A stretch of DNA of 64,000 nucleotides from assembly GCA_963576565.1 (NCBI GenBank), contig OY755042.1:4826112-4890111 (forward strand). Direction: 5' to 3'. Every line of letters starts with the position of its first letter. The stretch's first letter is position 1. The notes below the pieces were generated by a model. It made no database searches. It was not told the DNA's origin and was given only the letters and a program-made list of their open reading frames with translations. Positions 10,495-20,867 of this stretch are shown one piece after another. The position numbers were made by a program, and so were the translations under genes. The DNA is from Aspidapion aeneum (taxonomy: Eukaryota; Arthropoda; Insecta; Coleoptera; Brentidae).

Positions 10495-11196
10495 TAGCTC
10501 ACACTACACTATAGTAGTGTGAGCTATAGTGATCCTAATTTTTTCGAGAAAAAAAAAAGTTGCTCCGATTTCAAAAATTTTTATATATCTTTGCGTTTCA
10601 GATGATTTTGAAACTTTTTTGTTGCGCCGTCTGTCTGTCTGTCTGTAACGACCAACGCGCATAACTCAAAAGCCGCTTGCCCGATTTTAATGAAATTTGG
10701 TACCTACGCTGGGTTTTGGGTCGAGATGGTCCCATTTAAAAATGAACAAAATCCACCGAACACAAGCCAAATAAAAGGGTGGGGGTATATATATATCAAA
10801 AATTAGAGTTTAAGTAAAAATATGGCGTATGTGATATCAAACGAAAGGTAATTGCGTCTGGAGTTAAATAAAATACATTTTACTTTTAAAAAAAGGGTGG
10901 GGGTAAATTAAAAAAATTAGTGTTTATGTGGAAATATGGCGTGTGTGATATCAAACGAAAGGTAATTGAGTCTGGAGTTAAACAAAATACATTTTAGTTA
11001 AAAAAAAAAGGTGGGGGTAGATTTGAAAAATTAAAGTTTAAGTCAAAACATGGCTTGTGTGGTATCAAACGAAAGGTAATTGAGTCTGGAGTTCAATAAA
11101 ATATATTTCAGTTTTTAGTTATATATTAACTCACACGTACACTATAATTATAGTACCTAGTGTGAGCTTAGGTACCCATAGATTGGCAGAGTATTT
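10495..11196 (+). mobile_element. Family C repeat, copy 3
   Basis: This copy lies head-to-tail directly after copy 2, with the same hairpin start, TCTG run, three internal units and GGCAGAGTATTT end. The 3' hairpin has small changes (TTAACTCACAC). Confidence 0.8.
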
Positions 11197-11924
11197 AATT
11201 ATTGTTACTGTTACCTACTTAATGTTAAACCTTAATGTTTCAATATTAAATGTCGTTAACTAATAAATTTTTGCAAAAAATGTACTGAATTATTTGAATA
11301 AATTATTTGTCCCGTCCGTAATGTCCCATCCGTAAACACATTGCTTTCTCAATTCTCACAACAATCTAAACATACCCCACTGTAAAAGTAATTTATTTAT
11401 TTTATTAATTATTTAAACACATGTTTTAGTAAAATGAAGTGCTAGATTTTTTTTTATATGACAAAATATCGCAGATTTTGAAATATGTTTTTAGCTTAAA
11501 ATTTTAAGAGTATATTTTTTGTTCCGTCCGTTATCAATTTAATATTGTATATTGCAGTAAAACTAAAAAATATATATTTATAGATCTCAATGGCCCTCAA
11601 GATATGTCAATTGGTAATATATGTTAGAAATTTACAAAACTAAAACATAGAACTTTAAATATAATAAAACGAAAAAGTTGACAAAATAGTGTCCCGTCCG
11701 TAATCGTGGAAAGACTGATCTATAGACTTTTTTAAAGATAAAAAATGACTCTTTAATTTTTTTTAATACATTTTCCAGTAGATAAGTGTTTTTTGCATTT
11801 TAAAGATTGCGGTTTTTCATGATAATTTCTTTAGTTAGTAAGTTAAAACCAAGCTAAACGCCTATCTTTTTTTAGTTCGCAGTCAGCCAAATAAAACGTA
11901 TCTTATTTTTGGTAACAAACTTAC
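11197..11924. other. Intronic sequence with recurring GTCCCRTCCGTAA motif
   Basis: This AT-rich sequence has no open frame of note. The word GTCCCRTCCGTAA occurs near 11308, 11321 and 11692, with a weaker form near 11521. The same word is at about 889 and 1022 and in the duplicated copy near 9137 and 9271, so these stretches probably derive from one repeat family. Confidence 0.5.
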
Positions 11925-12044
11925 CAATCTATGACCAGTTGGTATTCCCTTACCAACCGGTCACTCTTAAAAAGGTTGTCAATGCAATTTTTCTCAGACC
12001 ATCCAAAATACTGCATCATCTCTTCATCGTTATGTGACATAAGC
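11925..12044 (-). CDS. Nup107: Nup107-like nucleoporin, third recognised exon
   Basis: On the minus strand a polypyrimidine tract and AG (12045-12046) precede an open segment, and a good donor GTAAGT follows (11919-11924). Read in phase it encodes LMSHNDEEMMQYFGWSEKN followed by a stretch ending VREYQLVIDW. Vertebrate NUP107 has a run ending VRQSQLVVDWLE at the matching position, about 35 residues after a W-R-x-x-x-x-L-Y motif, which is also the spacing here. The exon ends in phase 2, so the next exon should begin by completing Trp and probably continue Leu-Glu. That exon was not found in 1-11924 and is likely beyond the left edge. The protein would be a Y-complex scaffold subunit of the nuclear pore. 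The identification rests on short motifs. Confidence 0.55.
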
Positions 12045-12598
12045 CTAAAAAATAAAAAAAATCAAAATTAAAATTTACTATGCAAAGAAAAAATATGGAA
12101 AACTTGATCTGTGTGGATCGATAAAAATCAAAACGAATTTTATACTTCACACAAAGGTGTGTGTGCCTAACTCGCGAGTGTCAGAAAGAGAAGGAAGAGT
12201 TGGTTTTGGTTGTTTTCCTACTTACAGAAGGTAGCATCTCCAGACGTACGTTTCTGTGTATTTCACGTCATCAGTGGAGAACAGCATCAGGGCCTGGTCA
12301 CTCGAGCTTCACTTACCAGTCGATGGCGGCGCCACCGTAGACCCCCGCTCATCCTCACCCAACCCGCTACTGCCCATCTTTTCGGTAGAAACCAGCTGAT
12401 CGGTCTCGAATTTTCTGGAATTCCATTTTTTCGTTTTTTACTGCAATTTTTACGGCTTTTACCAACATTTTTGGTATTTAGGAAACCAAATTTTACCGAC
12501 CAGCCAAAAATTCAAGAATTTGTTAATAATCTCAAGTAAGTATATAACATAACCTATAAAATAAATTTGCATGGTTTATTTTAACAAAAAGCCCAATT

Positions 12599-12770
12599 TC
12601 ATCGGCGTGGCCAGCCTGAAGGGGGCTGCGGCCTACGTCTATGCTTTCTGTGATACACATATATTGTATCTGTATTTTTTTAATAGTAGTGATCCAGGGG
12701 ACCCCTGCAATACATAAGGGCAGCCTGAGATCCAATAGAGGGGGCCAGGCCCCCCTTAGCTACGCTGATG
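12599..12770. mobile_element. Short terminal-inverted-repeat element
   Basis: The left end reads CATCGGCGTGGCCAGCCTG with GGGGGC following. The right end is the approximate reverse complement, CCCCCCTTAGCTACGCTGATG-like. About 170 bp, non-coding, inside the larger foldback. No clear target duplication was seen. Confidence 0.5.
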
Positions 12771-13325
12771 TCTATCCTCTGATTGTGGGTTATAAATTTC
12801 AAACCTTGGGCTGGGTTCGGCTTGCTTATCTAGCACTTTTGGTAAATAGGAATTATAACATTCCGAAGAAAGAATATTGTTTGTATATTACAATTTTATA
12901 TTGTTTCAGGTACTGTTTTTCCAGCTGCTCCAAAGGAGACATGACTGACATGCACATAGAGTGGGGCTCGTGTTCACAATTCACATTTTCAAAAACGAGA
13001 CCAATTATAACAGCGGGATAGATCATTTAGGGTAATTTGGTGTGTATGCTAAGGTAGGTAACTGATCAAGAGAGCAGCACTCACTACGTGACCTAGGATA
13101 TTCTACCTGGGCAAATATGGTGTACTAAAATTAGCAACCGAACCACCTCTGGACAAAAGTGTTATATAAAATATGATATATTGTGACTGAGCTAGCCCCC
13201 TAATATATGTAAGGAACTCACATGTTTATTATTAAGAGAGATTAATTATAATACTGGTATTACATATTTAGTGTGTTGAATTATACAATAAAAAATTAAT
13301 TAATTTTCTTTTAATATAAAAAATA

Positions 13326-13446
13326 TTTGCATTGTTTCATTTTTGATATGAAACAATGCAAACATTTTGGTGCAATCAAAATTTAATTTTTAAAATTGGC
13401 GGCCGCCGCCGCCGCGCCAGCTGGGCGATTGCAGCGCCGCGCTCGA
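13326..13446. other. Strong hairpin next to a GC-rich island
   Basis: TTTGCATTGTTTCAT (13326-13340) and its exact reverse complement (13348-13362) enclose a 7-base loop. Allowing one mismatch the stem reaches about 22 bp. From 13396 to 13446 the sequence turns to GGCGGCCGCCGCCGCCGCG, a CpG-dense patch unlike the AT-rich surroundings. Function is unknown. Confidence 0.6.
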
Positions 13447-13519
13447 TAGGTCAGGAACTAAAAAAAGAGGCATAGAATGAGTGTCCCATCTTTTTTTATA
13501 CTTATTTACCTAATCTGTG

Positions 13520-13923
13520 AACAGCATACCTAGGTAAGCCAATTTTAACCAAAACCAAGTCCTACATATGAAATTTTCGCGTCCGTGCAATGCGAGTAAA
13601 CTCAAAGGTGTGGCGCCATCTAGCGAACTGGATCGAGCACACAGCACGTTTTCCATCTTTTTTCTTTGCATATACTTCGGGCAGTACGGCCTTTTAGTTG
13701 CTACGTAATTTTAAAACCACATTCAATGAACGAAACTTGTTATAGATTGCGCAGCTGCGTCTCAGACAAGACGATGCCAGTGTGCCTCAACTTTCGAGTG
13801 CTCGAACCAGTTCGCTAGATGGCGCCACACCTTTGAGTTTACTCGCATTGCACGGACGTGAGTATTTCATATGTATGAGTTGGTTGTGGTTAAAACTGGC
13901 TTACCTAGGTATGCTGTTCTCCA
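13520..13923. repeat. Inner inverted repeat, about 125-bp arms
   Basis: The left arm 13520-13643 runs from ACAGCATACCTAGGTAAGCC through GTGCAATGCGAGTAAACTC to GCGCCATCTAGCGAACTGG. The right arm 13795-13923 is the reverse complement with scattered changes. The loop is about 150 bases. It sits inside the foldback at 12128-15575. Confidence 0.8.
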
Positions 13924-14148
13924 CTGATGACGCGAAACACTCAGAAACATACGTCTGGAGATGCTACCTTGTGTAAGCAGTGATGCCAGGTCTCATCTCA
14001 TGTTTTTTCAAAAAAATCTCATGCTTTTATTATTTTTTCCCAAAATCTCATATTTTTCAGCTTACAGAGACAAAAATTAATTCACTTAAAAATTAATTAT
14101 AGAGGTAACTATGAACTACAAATAACAATGTAATCATAAGAGAATTCG

Positions 14149-14373
14149 GCATACGCCACTAAGAAGTGCCGCACTAAGAAACTTTGGAATCGATTTTTAT
14201 GTGAATTTTGGAAATATATTGCATCAATAAAAAACTCAGATAATAGTGAGCCACGTTTTCTAAACCTAACGAGATTTGTCTATAATTTACTTACTCTTTC
14301 TATTTCAAGTGCAAATGTGGATAGAGTATTTTCCGTCGTAAACTTAAATAAAACAAACAAAGAAATATGTTAA
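14149..14373 (+). pseudogene. hAT transposase C-terminal (hATC) fragment
   Basis: An open stretch of about 74 codons ends at a stop at 14371. It reads ...SEPRFLNLTRFVYNLL then ISSANVDRVFSVVNLNKT, which fits the hATC dimerisation motif (small residue-Ser-A-x-x-E/D-R-x-F-S-x-x-N-x-x-K-T). The DNA-binding and catalytic parts are missing, so this is a remnant of an autonomous copy and not a working enzyme. It has no start codon and lies wholly inside the hAT ends. Confidence 0.7.
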
Positions 14374-14561
14374 AAACTTCTACCACATCAATTCTCCATA
14401 CAAAAGGTCTGGTAAATAAAAATAAATCTATAATATGTTCAAATTTCCTCATTTTAAAAGAAATGATCAAAAACCTACTAACACATTTATGATTCAGACT
14501 CTGGCCAGCATTGTCTCATTGCAGGGATCTTAGTTGTTTAGGTTTTTGAGTATTTAACTTT

Positions 14562-15270
14562 TAGCTCACACATATACTATACTATAGTAGTGTGAGCTAT
14601 GGTGATCCTAATTTTTTCAAGAAAAAAAAAGTTGCTCCGATTTCAAAATTTTTTATATATCTTTGCGTTTCAGATGATTTTGAAACTTTTTTGTCGCGCC
14701 GTCTGTCTGTCTGTATGTCTGTCTGTAACGACCAACGCGCATAACTCAAAAACCGCTTGCCCGATTTCAATGAAGTTTGGTACCTAGGCTGGGTCTTGGG
14801 TCGAGCTGGTCCCATTTAAAAATGAACAAAATCCACCGAACAGAAGCCAAATACAAGGGTGGGGGTAGACTTCAAAAATTAGAGTTTATGTGAAAATATG
14901 GCGTGTGTGATATCAAACGAAAAGTAATTGAGTCTGGAGTTAAACAAAATAGATTTTTGTTAAAAAAAAGGGTGGGGGTAGATTAAAAAAATTAGAGTTT
15001 ACGTAAAAATATGGCGTGTGTGATATCAAACGAAAGGTAATTGAGTTCGGAGTTAAACAAAATACATTTTAATTTTTGTTTTTTTTAAGGGTGGGGGTAA
15101 TTTCAAGAATTTGAGTTTAAGTAAAAACATGGCTTGTGTGGTATCAAACGAAAGGTAATTTAGTCTGGAGTTGAATAAAATATATTTCAGTTTTTAGTTA
15201 TATTAGCTCACACATACATAACTATAGTACCTAGTGTGAGCTTAGGGGCCCATATATTGGCAGAGTATTT
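14562..15270 (+). mobile_element. Family C repeat, copy 4
   Basis: This is a full copy nested in the hAT element: start hairpin TAGCTCACACATATACTATA, TCTG run, three internal units, and end GGCAGAGTATTT. The long frames across it are shadows of the repeat. Confidence 0.8.
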
Positions 15271-15583
15271 TTTAATGCTCTTTCAAAGCAAATCATGCTT
15301 TAATAGGTATTAAAACTTATGACATGAATTTGGCCAATTAAAAAAAACATGCGTACTTCAACACAGAATATATAGCTCAATATATACGTATATGTATTAT
15401 GTGCCTGCAATAATGAATGAGCACCATGCTAATTCCGCCATCTTATGTTTTTTTTTTCTCGACCTGGCAACACTGTGTGTAAGTAGGAAAACAACTAAAA
15501 CCAACTCTTCCTTCTCTTGCTGACACTCGCGAGTTGGGCACACGCACCTTTGTGTAAAGTATAAAATTCGTTTTGAATAAAAT

Positions 15584-16141
15584 TTACTAATTTATTGAGC
15601 AACTTTTTTTTAATACCCATGGTCATAGTTTTTATTAGTCATTTATTTTCGTAGCGCTTGGTACCCTTACAATATCTAACCTGCTTAAACCACCACTAAC
15701 TGCATCACATACCTACTACTATATTTAACTTAGATAATAATAAAATACTAGTAAATCGAATCCACTATAACTTTAAATAATAATATAGGCCAGAAACTTA
15801 AGCCTCTAGTTCTGTAATGTGCAACGGACGCAGAATGAATTTAGGACGCTTTTTTCATGGAAGAACTAACCTATCTTGATAAAGTATAAAAAGCAGACGC
15901 CAAGTGTCTCTCTCTCTCTCTAACCAAAGCTCCTCTTCCACAGGCCCCACAGCTACTTTGGATCGAAGACCTCGCACCACTTTTAGTACATCTGCGCAAC
16001 ATCTTGCTAACTCTGAAAGGACTTCTAACACGTCTTGAGTACCTTAAAAAAACACAAGAGGTTGTTGGGTTCTTAATATAATAAAAGAACATAAATAAAC
16101 AAATTAATTTTGTCAACCATGCCAAATTATTAGGAGTTACA
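15584..16141. other. Unassigned intronic stretch with promoter-like box
   Basis: This stretch holds TATAAAAAG near 15886, a (TC)n run near 15908, GC-richer sequence to 16040, and AATAAA-like words near 16080-16100. It could be part of an LTR or of an old promoter, but no direct repeats, termini or coding frame support either. Confidence 0.3.
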
Positions 16142-16915
16142 TACTCATTTTGTTTTGCCGATGATCAGATAGTGGTGGCTCAGGATTATGACGACCTTGA
16201 ATATATGACACGAAAACTAATAGAAGAGTACAATAAGTGGGGACTAGAGGTTAATATCAATAAGACAGAGTATATATGTATTGGTGGAACGAAACAGGAT
16301 CTAATCTTAAATACTGGGCAGCGAATTCAGTCCTGTGATGAGTATAAATACTTGGGTCTAAAAATTACAGCTGACGGAACACTAGACAAAGCTATAAAAG
16401 ATAGAAACGTACAAGGAAGAAAAGCAATAACTTTATTAAATGGAATAATTTGGGACCAGAGTATATCAAAACATAACAAAAAGCTTATATATAACACCAT
16501 TGTTAAAAGTATTATTACATACGGCTCAGAAGTATGGCCAATCAAAGATAGAACAGAAAAAATGCTTTCCGCTACGGAGATGGACTATTGGAGAAGAGCA
16601 GCAGGGAAATCAAAAAGAGAAAGAGCTACCAATCAAAGAATAAGAGAAATTATGACAGTGGGTGAACGTACTCTAGTGGATGATATAAGAACAAAACAAC
16701 TGGTGTGGTACGGACATGTACAAAGAATGAATGATGAAAGACTACCTAAACAAATACTACAATGGAAACCAATTGGCCGAAGAAAACGAGGACGGCCAAG
16801 GAGAAGCTGGAGAGAAGGAATAGATAGTGAAATAAGAATAAGAGGCCTAGATGATGAATTATGGGCAAACCGAAACGAGTGGAGATTGGGTATCGGAAGA
16901 CGTAGAACGTTGTGA
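16142..16915 (+). pseudogene. RTE-like reverse transcriptase C-terminal part
   Basis: The frame is open through 16142-16915 with no ATG near its start, as expected of a truncated copy. It contains the catalytic box FADDQ (16154-16168), then NKTEY, YLGLKI, a helical region, WYGHVQRM, and GRRKRGRPRRSW near the C terminus, the order seen in RTE-clade and related LINE polymerases. The endonuclease and the N-terminal polymerase are absent, so it cannot work by itself. Its FADD box is intact, unlike copy 2. Confidence 0.75.
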
Positions 16916-16935
16916 AACCGATAAATATATATATA
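16142..16935 (+). mobile_element. RTE-like non-LTR retrotransposon, 5'-truncated copy 1
   Basis: Only the 3' third of the element is present, starting around the reverse transcriptase active site and ending GTTGTGAAACCGATAAATA followed by a short TA run. That gives 5' truncation plus a simple-repeat tail, as in RTE-type elements. A second, longer copy is at 22925-23788 and shares the same 3' end. Confidence 0.75.
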
Positions 16936-16974
16936 TACTTACTCATCGTACATACTCAAAACTTATGTATTAAG

Positions 16975-17460
16975 TTGAGTAGGAAAACTATGGCGAAACT
17001 CCTTAACAATAATGGCAGTGATCTCAAAATTATTTATTATGGCATGTTCTATTCGCATCTCAAATATGGTATTCTGTTTTGGGGAAATAGCAGTCATGCA
17101 AATAGCGTATTTGTAAAGCAAAAATGAGTCATTCGTATAATGTTTAATCTTAAATTTGGCGAAAGCTTCCGGGGCATTTTCAGAGAAAACAATCTTTTAA
17201 CAGGAATAGGGATATATATTTATGAATGTGTCATTTACTTAAAAAGGAACATACACAAATTCGATTATCTCCAAACCATTTTCACGATACGAGACGGAAA
17301 CAACAAACAGATTACTTTAATTATCTTATTTTATCATATTAAGTTACACAGAAAAAGGACCAGACTACGTGGCTATTAAATACTTTAACAAACTTCCTCG
17401 AGACGTAAAGGATTTAAATAGGCCAGCTTTAAACTTATTTGTGATATTGAACCTTATAGC
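16975..17460 (+). pseudogene. LINE reverse transcriptase C-terminal fragment
   Basis: Read with frame changes, the strand gives MAKLLNNN...IIYYGMFYSHLKYGILFWG, then VKQK, VIRIMF, and further on KKGPDYVAIKYFNKLPRDVK. These match the end of Jockey/CR1-type polymerases (Y-x-x-x-x-S-x-L-x-Y-G-I-x-x-W-G; Q-K-x-x-x-R-x-I; Y-N-x-L-P). A stop at 17125 and a frameshift near 17345 break it. It is a short degraded piece with no ends visible. Confidence 0.6.
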
Positions 17461-17745
17461 TTCAAAGAATATTTTAACTACTCTTACAATAATTAAGTGT
17501 TTTTCAACTTTTTAATATGTGTTATGTTTTTTTAATATTTATAATATTAAATTTTTAATATTAGTATGTTTGTTTACCGCTTTATAATTTTATATTTGTC
17601 AGTGTTTCCATTACATTTTAGGCCACTTTTATCTATATATTATTAATAAGTAATTTGATTTTTAATTTAAGCTTGGAAATTTATTGGGTTTTAGATATTT
17701 AATTATTTTAGCAGCTTGGCATTCTGAATTTAATTTAACATTTAT

Positions 17746-18345
17746 TAGCTCACACATATACTATACTATAGTAGTGTGAGCTATGGTGATCCTAATTTTT
17801 TCGATAAAAAAAAAGTTGCTCCGATTTCAAAATTTTTTATATATCTTTGCGTTTCAGATGATTTTGAAACTTTTTTGTTGCGCCGTCTGTCTGTCTGTCT
17901 GTCTGTCTGTAACGACCAACGCGCATAACTCAAAAACCGCCTGGCCGATTTTAATGAAATTTGGTACTTAGGCTGGGTCTTGGGTCGAGATGGTCCCATT
18001 TAAAAATGAACAAAATCCACCGAACACAAACCAAATAAAAGGGTGGGGGTTGATTTAAAAAATTAGAGTTTATGTGAAAATATGGCGTGTGTGATATCAA
18101 ACGAAAGGTAATTGAGTCTGGAGTTTAACAAAATACATTTTAGTTTTTGGTTTTTTTAAGGGTGGGGGTAGATTTTAAAAATTTGAGTTTAAGTCAAAAC
18201 ATGGCTTGTGTGGTATCAAACAAAAGGTAATTTAGTCTGGAGTTGAATAAAATATATTTCACTTTTTAGTTATATTAGCTCACACGTAAACTATAACTAT
18301 AGTACCTAGTGTGAGCTTAGGAGCCCATATATTGGCAGAGTATTT
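17746..18345 (+). mobile_element. Family C repeat, copy 5
   Basis: The copy has the start hairpin, TCTG run, two internal units instead of three, the 3' hairpin and the GGCAGAGTATTT end. About 600 bp. Confidence 0.8.
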
Positions 18346-18440
18346 TATTATATGATTATTTTATCAGAATAACCAAAAACCAGGTTAAAATGACAACCAC
18401 AATTTTATTATTTGTATTGTAATTCTTGTGTTTTTATAAT

Positions 18441-19066
18441 AGTATATTAGCTCACACATATACTATACTATAGTAGTGTGAGCTATGGTGATCCTAATTT
18501 TTTCGAGAAAAAAAAGTTGCTACGATTTCAAAATTTTTTATATATCTTTGCGTTTCAGATGATTTTGAAACTTTTTGCCACGCCATATTTTCACTTAATC
18601 TCTAATTTTTTTAATCTACCCCCACCCTTTTTTTTAACTAAAATTAATTTTGTTTAACTCCAGATTCAATTATCTTTCGTTTGATATCACACACGCCATA
18701 TTTTCACATAAACTCTAATTTTTGAAATCTACCCCCACACTCTTAGTTGGCTTGTGCTTGGTAGATTTTGTTCATTTTTAAATGGGACCATCTCGACGCA
18801 AGATCCAGCTAAGGTACCAAATTTCATTAAAATCGGACAAGCGGTTTTTGAGTTATACGCGTTGGTCGTTACAGACAGACATACAGACAGACAGACAGAC
18901 ATACAGACAGACAGACAGACGGCACAACAAAAAAGTTTCAAAATCATCTGAAACGCAAAGATATATAAAAATTTTTGAAATCGGAGCAACTTTTTTTTTC
19001 TCGAAAAAATTAGGATCACTATAGCTCACACTACTATAGTATAGTATATGTGTGAGCTAATATACT
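18441..19066. mobile_element. Family C repeat, copy 6: 5'-to-5' inverted form
   Basis: 18441-18577 is the normal 5' end. At about 18578 the sequence switches to the reverse complement of the internal units and runs back to a second 5' end finishing at 19066. Both outer ends therefore carry the start hairpin, and the normal 3' end is absent. The outer 45 bases, including flanking AGTATATT, are exact inverted copies. Confidence 0.8.
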
Positions 19067-19283
19067 AGCTAAAAAATTGAGGAAGGAACTTTTACACTAC
19101 CCCAAATAGATTGATTATAAAGCACTCAATTTTGAGTCGCAGGGTGTTTGCCTCACATTTGAGCAAGAGCGCCTGTGTGACGTCATAAATCAAATAATGC
19201 GATTTTTTCCAAACTTTTGCTTGTAACTTTCACCACATCAACTTTACAGAAAAATTGTATAGGTTATGATTTGGGGTGGTTCT

Positions 19284-20220
19284 TAAAAAATCTATTTTTG
19301 TTTTAACCATTATTTTACAGATTATACGATTGCATTACCAATCCTGTCTGCATTCATTTCCTTCTATATTCGTTATTACTAAACCGATTTTAGTGAAATA
19401 AAAAAAATCATGGTGAGAATTGATTGCTGTTTAAAGATTAAAATCAAAATTTGTCGTCATCTTAGAAAAACCTAAAATATTTTTAGAAAATAAGAATAAA
19501 CACGTAATTTTGAAGAATCAATATTCTCCGTGTTCGTGCAACTTTACTTTTAACTTCAAATTTTGCGCCAAATTCCCGTATTCGGAAAACCCACACAATT
19601 TCAATTTTGATTGGCACAAGCAAAACGCCAGCGCCATCTACGAAAAATAAATCTGCGCAAAAAAACGTAACCAAAAAAAGATTCTTCTGTCGTATTCTAT
19701 CGAGATCACCACGCAGCATGGTGATAAAATTCTATTAACCAAAAATCCAATAACATTCTGTGAAAATCAAACTAAAACATTACACAAACAAGTGTGATTC
19801 TTCTAGTGTGGATCGACTGCAACAACTGGGCCAGCGAGAGGAGTTCCTCTGGACGACGGAAACAACAAAAAAGGTGAGTGCCAATTCTCTATATTGTCTT
19901 TGTGTGGCTCGGAAAAATTAATATTTTTACATCGTCCTTTAAGGATTTTTGCACCCAGATTTTATAAAACGACCAGCCTCTACCAAACCTCAAACCTCAA
20001 ATCACCAACACTCCGCCATCCTCAATTTTAAGATAACGGTAAATTTTGGTCATGATCTTTAAAAAGCAATCAATTCTCACGAGAATGGTTTTTAGTTCAT
20101 CAAAATCGGTTCAGTAGTAATGAATTTATAAGGAAATAAATGCAGACATGATTGGCAAGGCAATTGTATAATATTCAAAACATTGGTTGAAAGAAAAATA
20201 TTTTTTTTTAGAACCACCTA
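19284..20220. mobile_element. Foldback element hosting a solo LTR
   Basis: The left arm (about 19284-19460: GGGTGGTTCTTAAAAAATC, CTGTCTGCATTCATTTCCTT, TACTAAACCGATTTT, GAGAATTGATTGCT) is matched in reverse complement at about 20040-20220. The loop was entered by the BEL-family solo LTR. No coding sequence was seen. Confidence 0.65.
19531..20010 (+). mobile_element. Solo LTR of the same BEL/Pao family
   Basis: About 480 bp, starting TGTTCGTGCAACTTTA and ending AATCACCAACA, clearly alignable to the 483-bp LTRs of the element at 1088-8245 with scattered differences. A perfect 5-bp duplication CTCCG flanks it (19526-19530 and 20011-20015). It is therefore the product of recombination between the two LTRs of an older insertion. 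Confidence 0.92.
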
Positions 20221-20724
20221 ATCGATTTAGCTGATTTGTACCTTGTTGTGCGTGGCAAGAGTGCAGCTTTTTTACTAATTTAAAAAAATAATTAAAACAT
20301 GTTCGAATCACAAGAATAAACGAGCATCTTTGAAGGGTACAATTTAATTTCGTCCGCCATCTTGGATTTTAAAATGGAGGACAAAAAATATATTTAGTCA
20401 AAACTCTGATTAATCCTCTGCCAAGTGCAGTTTGTCCCTTTAAAATCGATGACATAGTTCAAAAGTTATAATGAAAAAAAAAACTGTTCGGTTTTTTTTG
20501 GCCCACCCGGTATATCTTTAAAAAAGACAGTTGGAGTAACGTACGTAGTTTTTACAAAATAATTAAAAATATAATTTTCAAAAACAATCTAACATAATTT
20601 ATTTATAATTAATAATAATATCAATATTTGTTTTTTAAGCATTGTTTTCAAAAGGTTTTTTTTCTCAAAAACCATTTTGACTAATATTTGCTTTATTTGT
20701 TTTCTTTTATAAATAAATTGAGTG
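20221..20724. other. AT-rich intronic spacer
   Basis: No open frame with features was found. The words CCGCCATCTTGGATTTTAAAATGG and GGCCCACCCGGTATATC are of the kind common at transposon edges in insects, but no paired end was found. Confidence 0.35.
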
Positions 20725-20867
20725 TCATTTTGACAAGTCGTTAAATACCGAGATGAATTCCAAGACGTGCGCAAGCGTTGATCTGTCACTTCTGCCAACC
20801 AATCAACTGAGAGATATTTCAGTATGGTTTTATACAGCAAAACTTTAATAATTCCCAGTTCTTTTTG

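Larger units (their letters stand above)
13978..15475 (+). mobile_element. hAT transposon with 8-bp target duplication, transposase remnant inside
   Basis: The ends are CAGTGATGCCAGGTC and GACCTGGCAACACTG, inverted relative to each other and typical of hAT. A perfect 8-bp duplication TGTGTAAG lies at 13970-13977 and 15476-15483. The element keeps a hAT C-terminal dimerisation segment (14149-14373) and was later entered by family C copy 4. It interrupts the right arm of the 12128-15575 foldback, which dates it after that element. Confidence 0.85.
12128..15575. mobile_element. Foldback element with about 165-bp terminal inverted repeats, split by a hAT element
   Basis: The left arm (12128-12292) contains CGAATTTTATACTTCACAC, ACTCGCGAGTGTC, GGAAGAGTTGGTTTTGG and GGTAGCATCTCCAGACGTACG. 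The right arm is its reverse complement, present as 15484-15575 and 13905-13977; it was one arm before the hAT element at 13978-15475 inserted. Without the insertion the element is about 1.9 kb. It carries a second, inner inverted repeat (13520-13643 against 13795-13923). No transposase was found. It lies in the intron between Nup107-like exons 2 and 3. Confidence 0.75.

Noticed and set aside
15813..16141. Possible solo LTR starting TGTAATG and ending TTACA
   Set aside because: No matching target duplication, and the right end merges into coding-like RTE sequence; kept only as an unassigned stretch.
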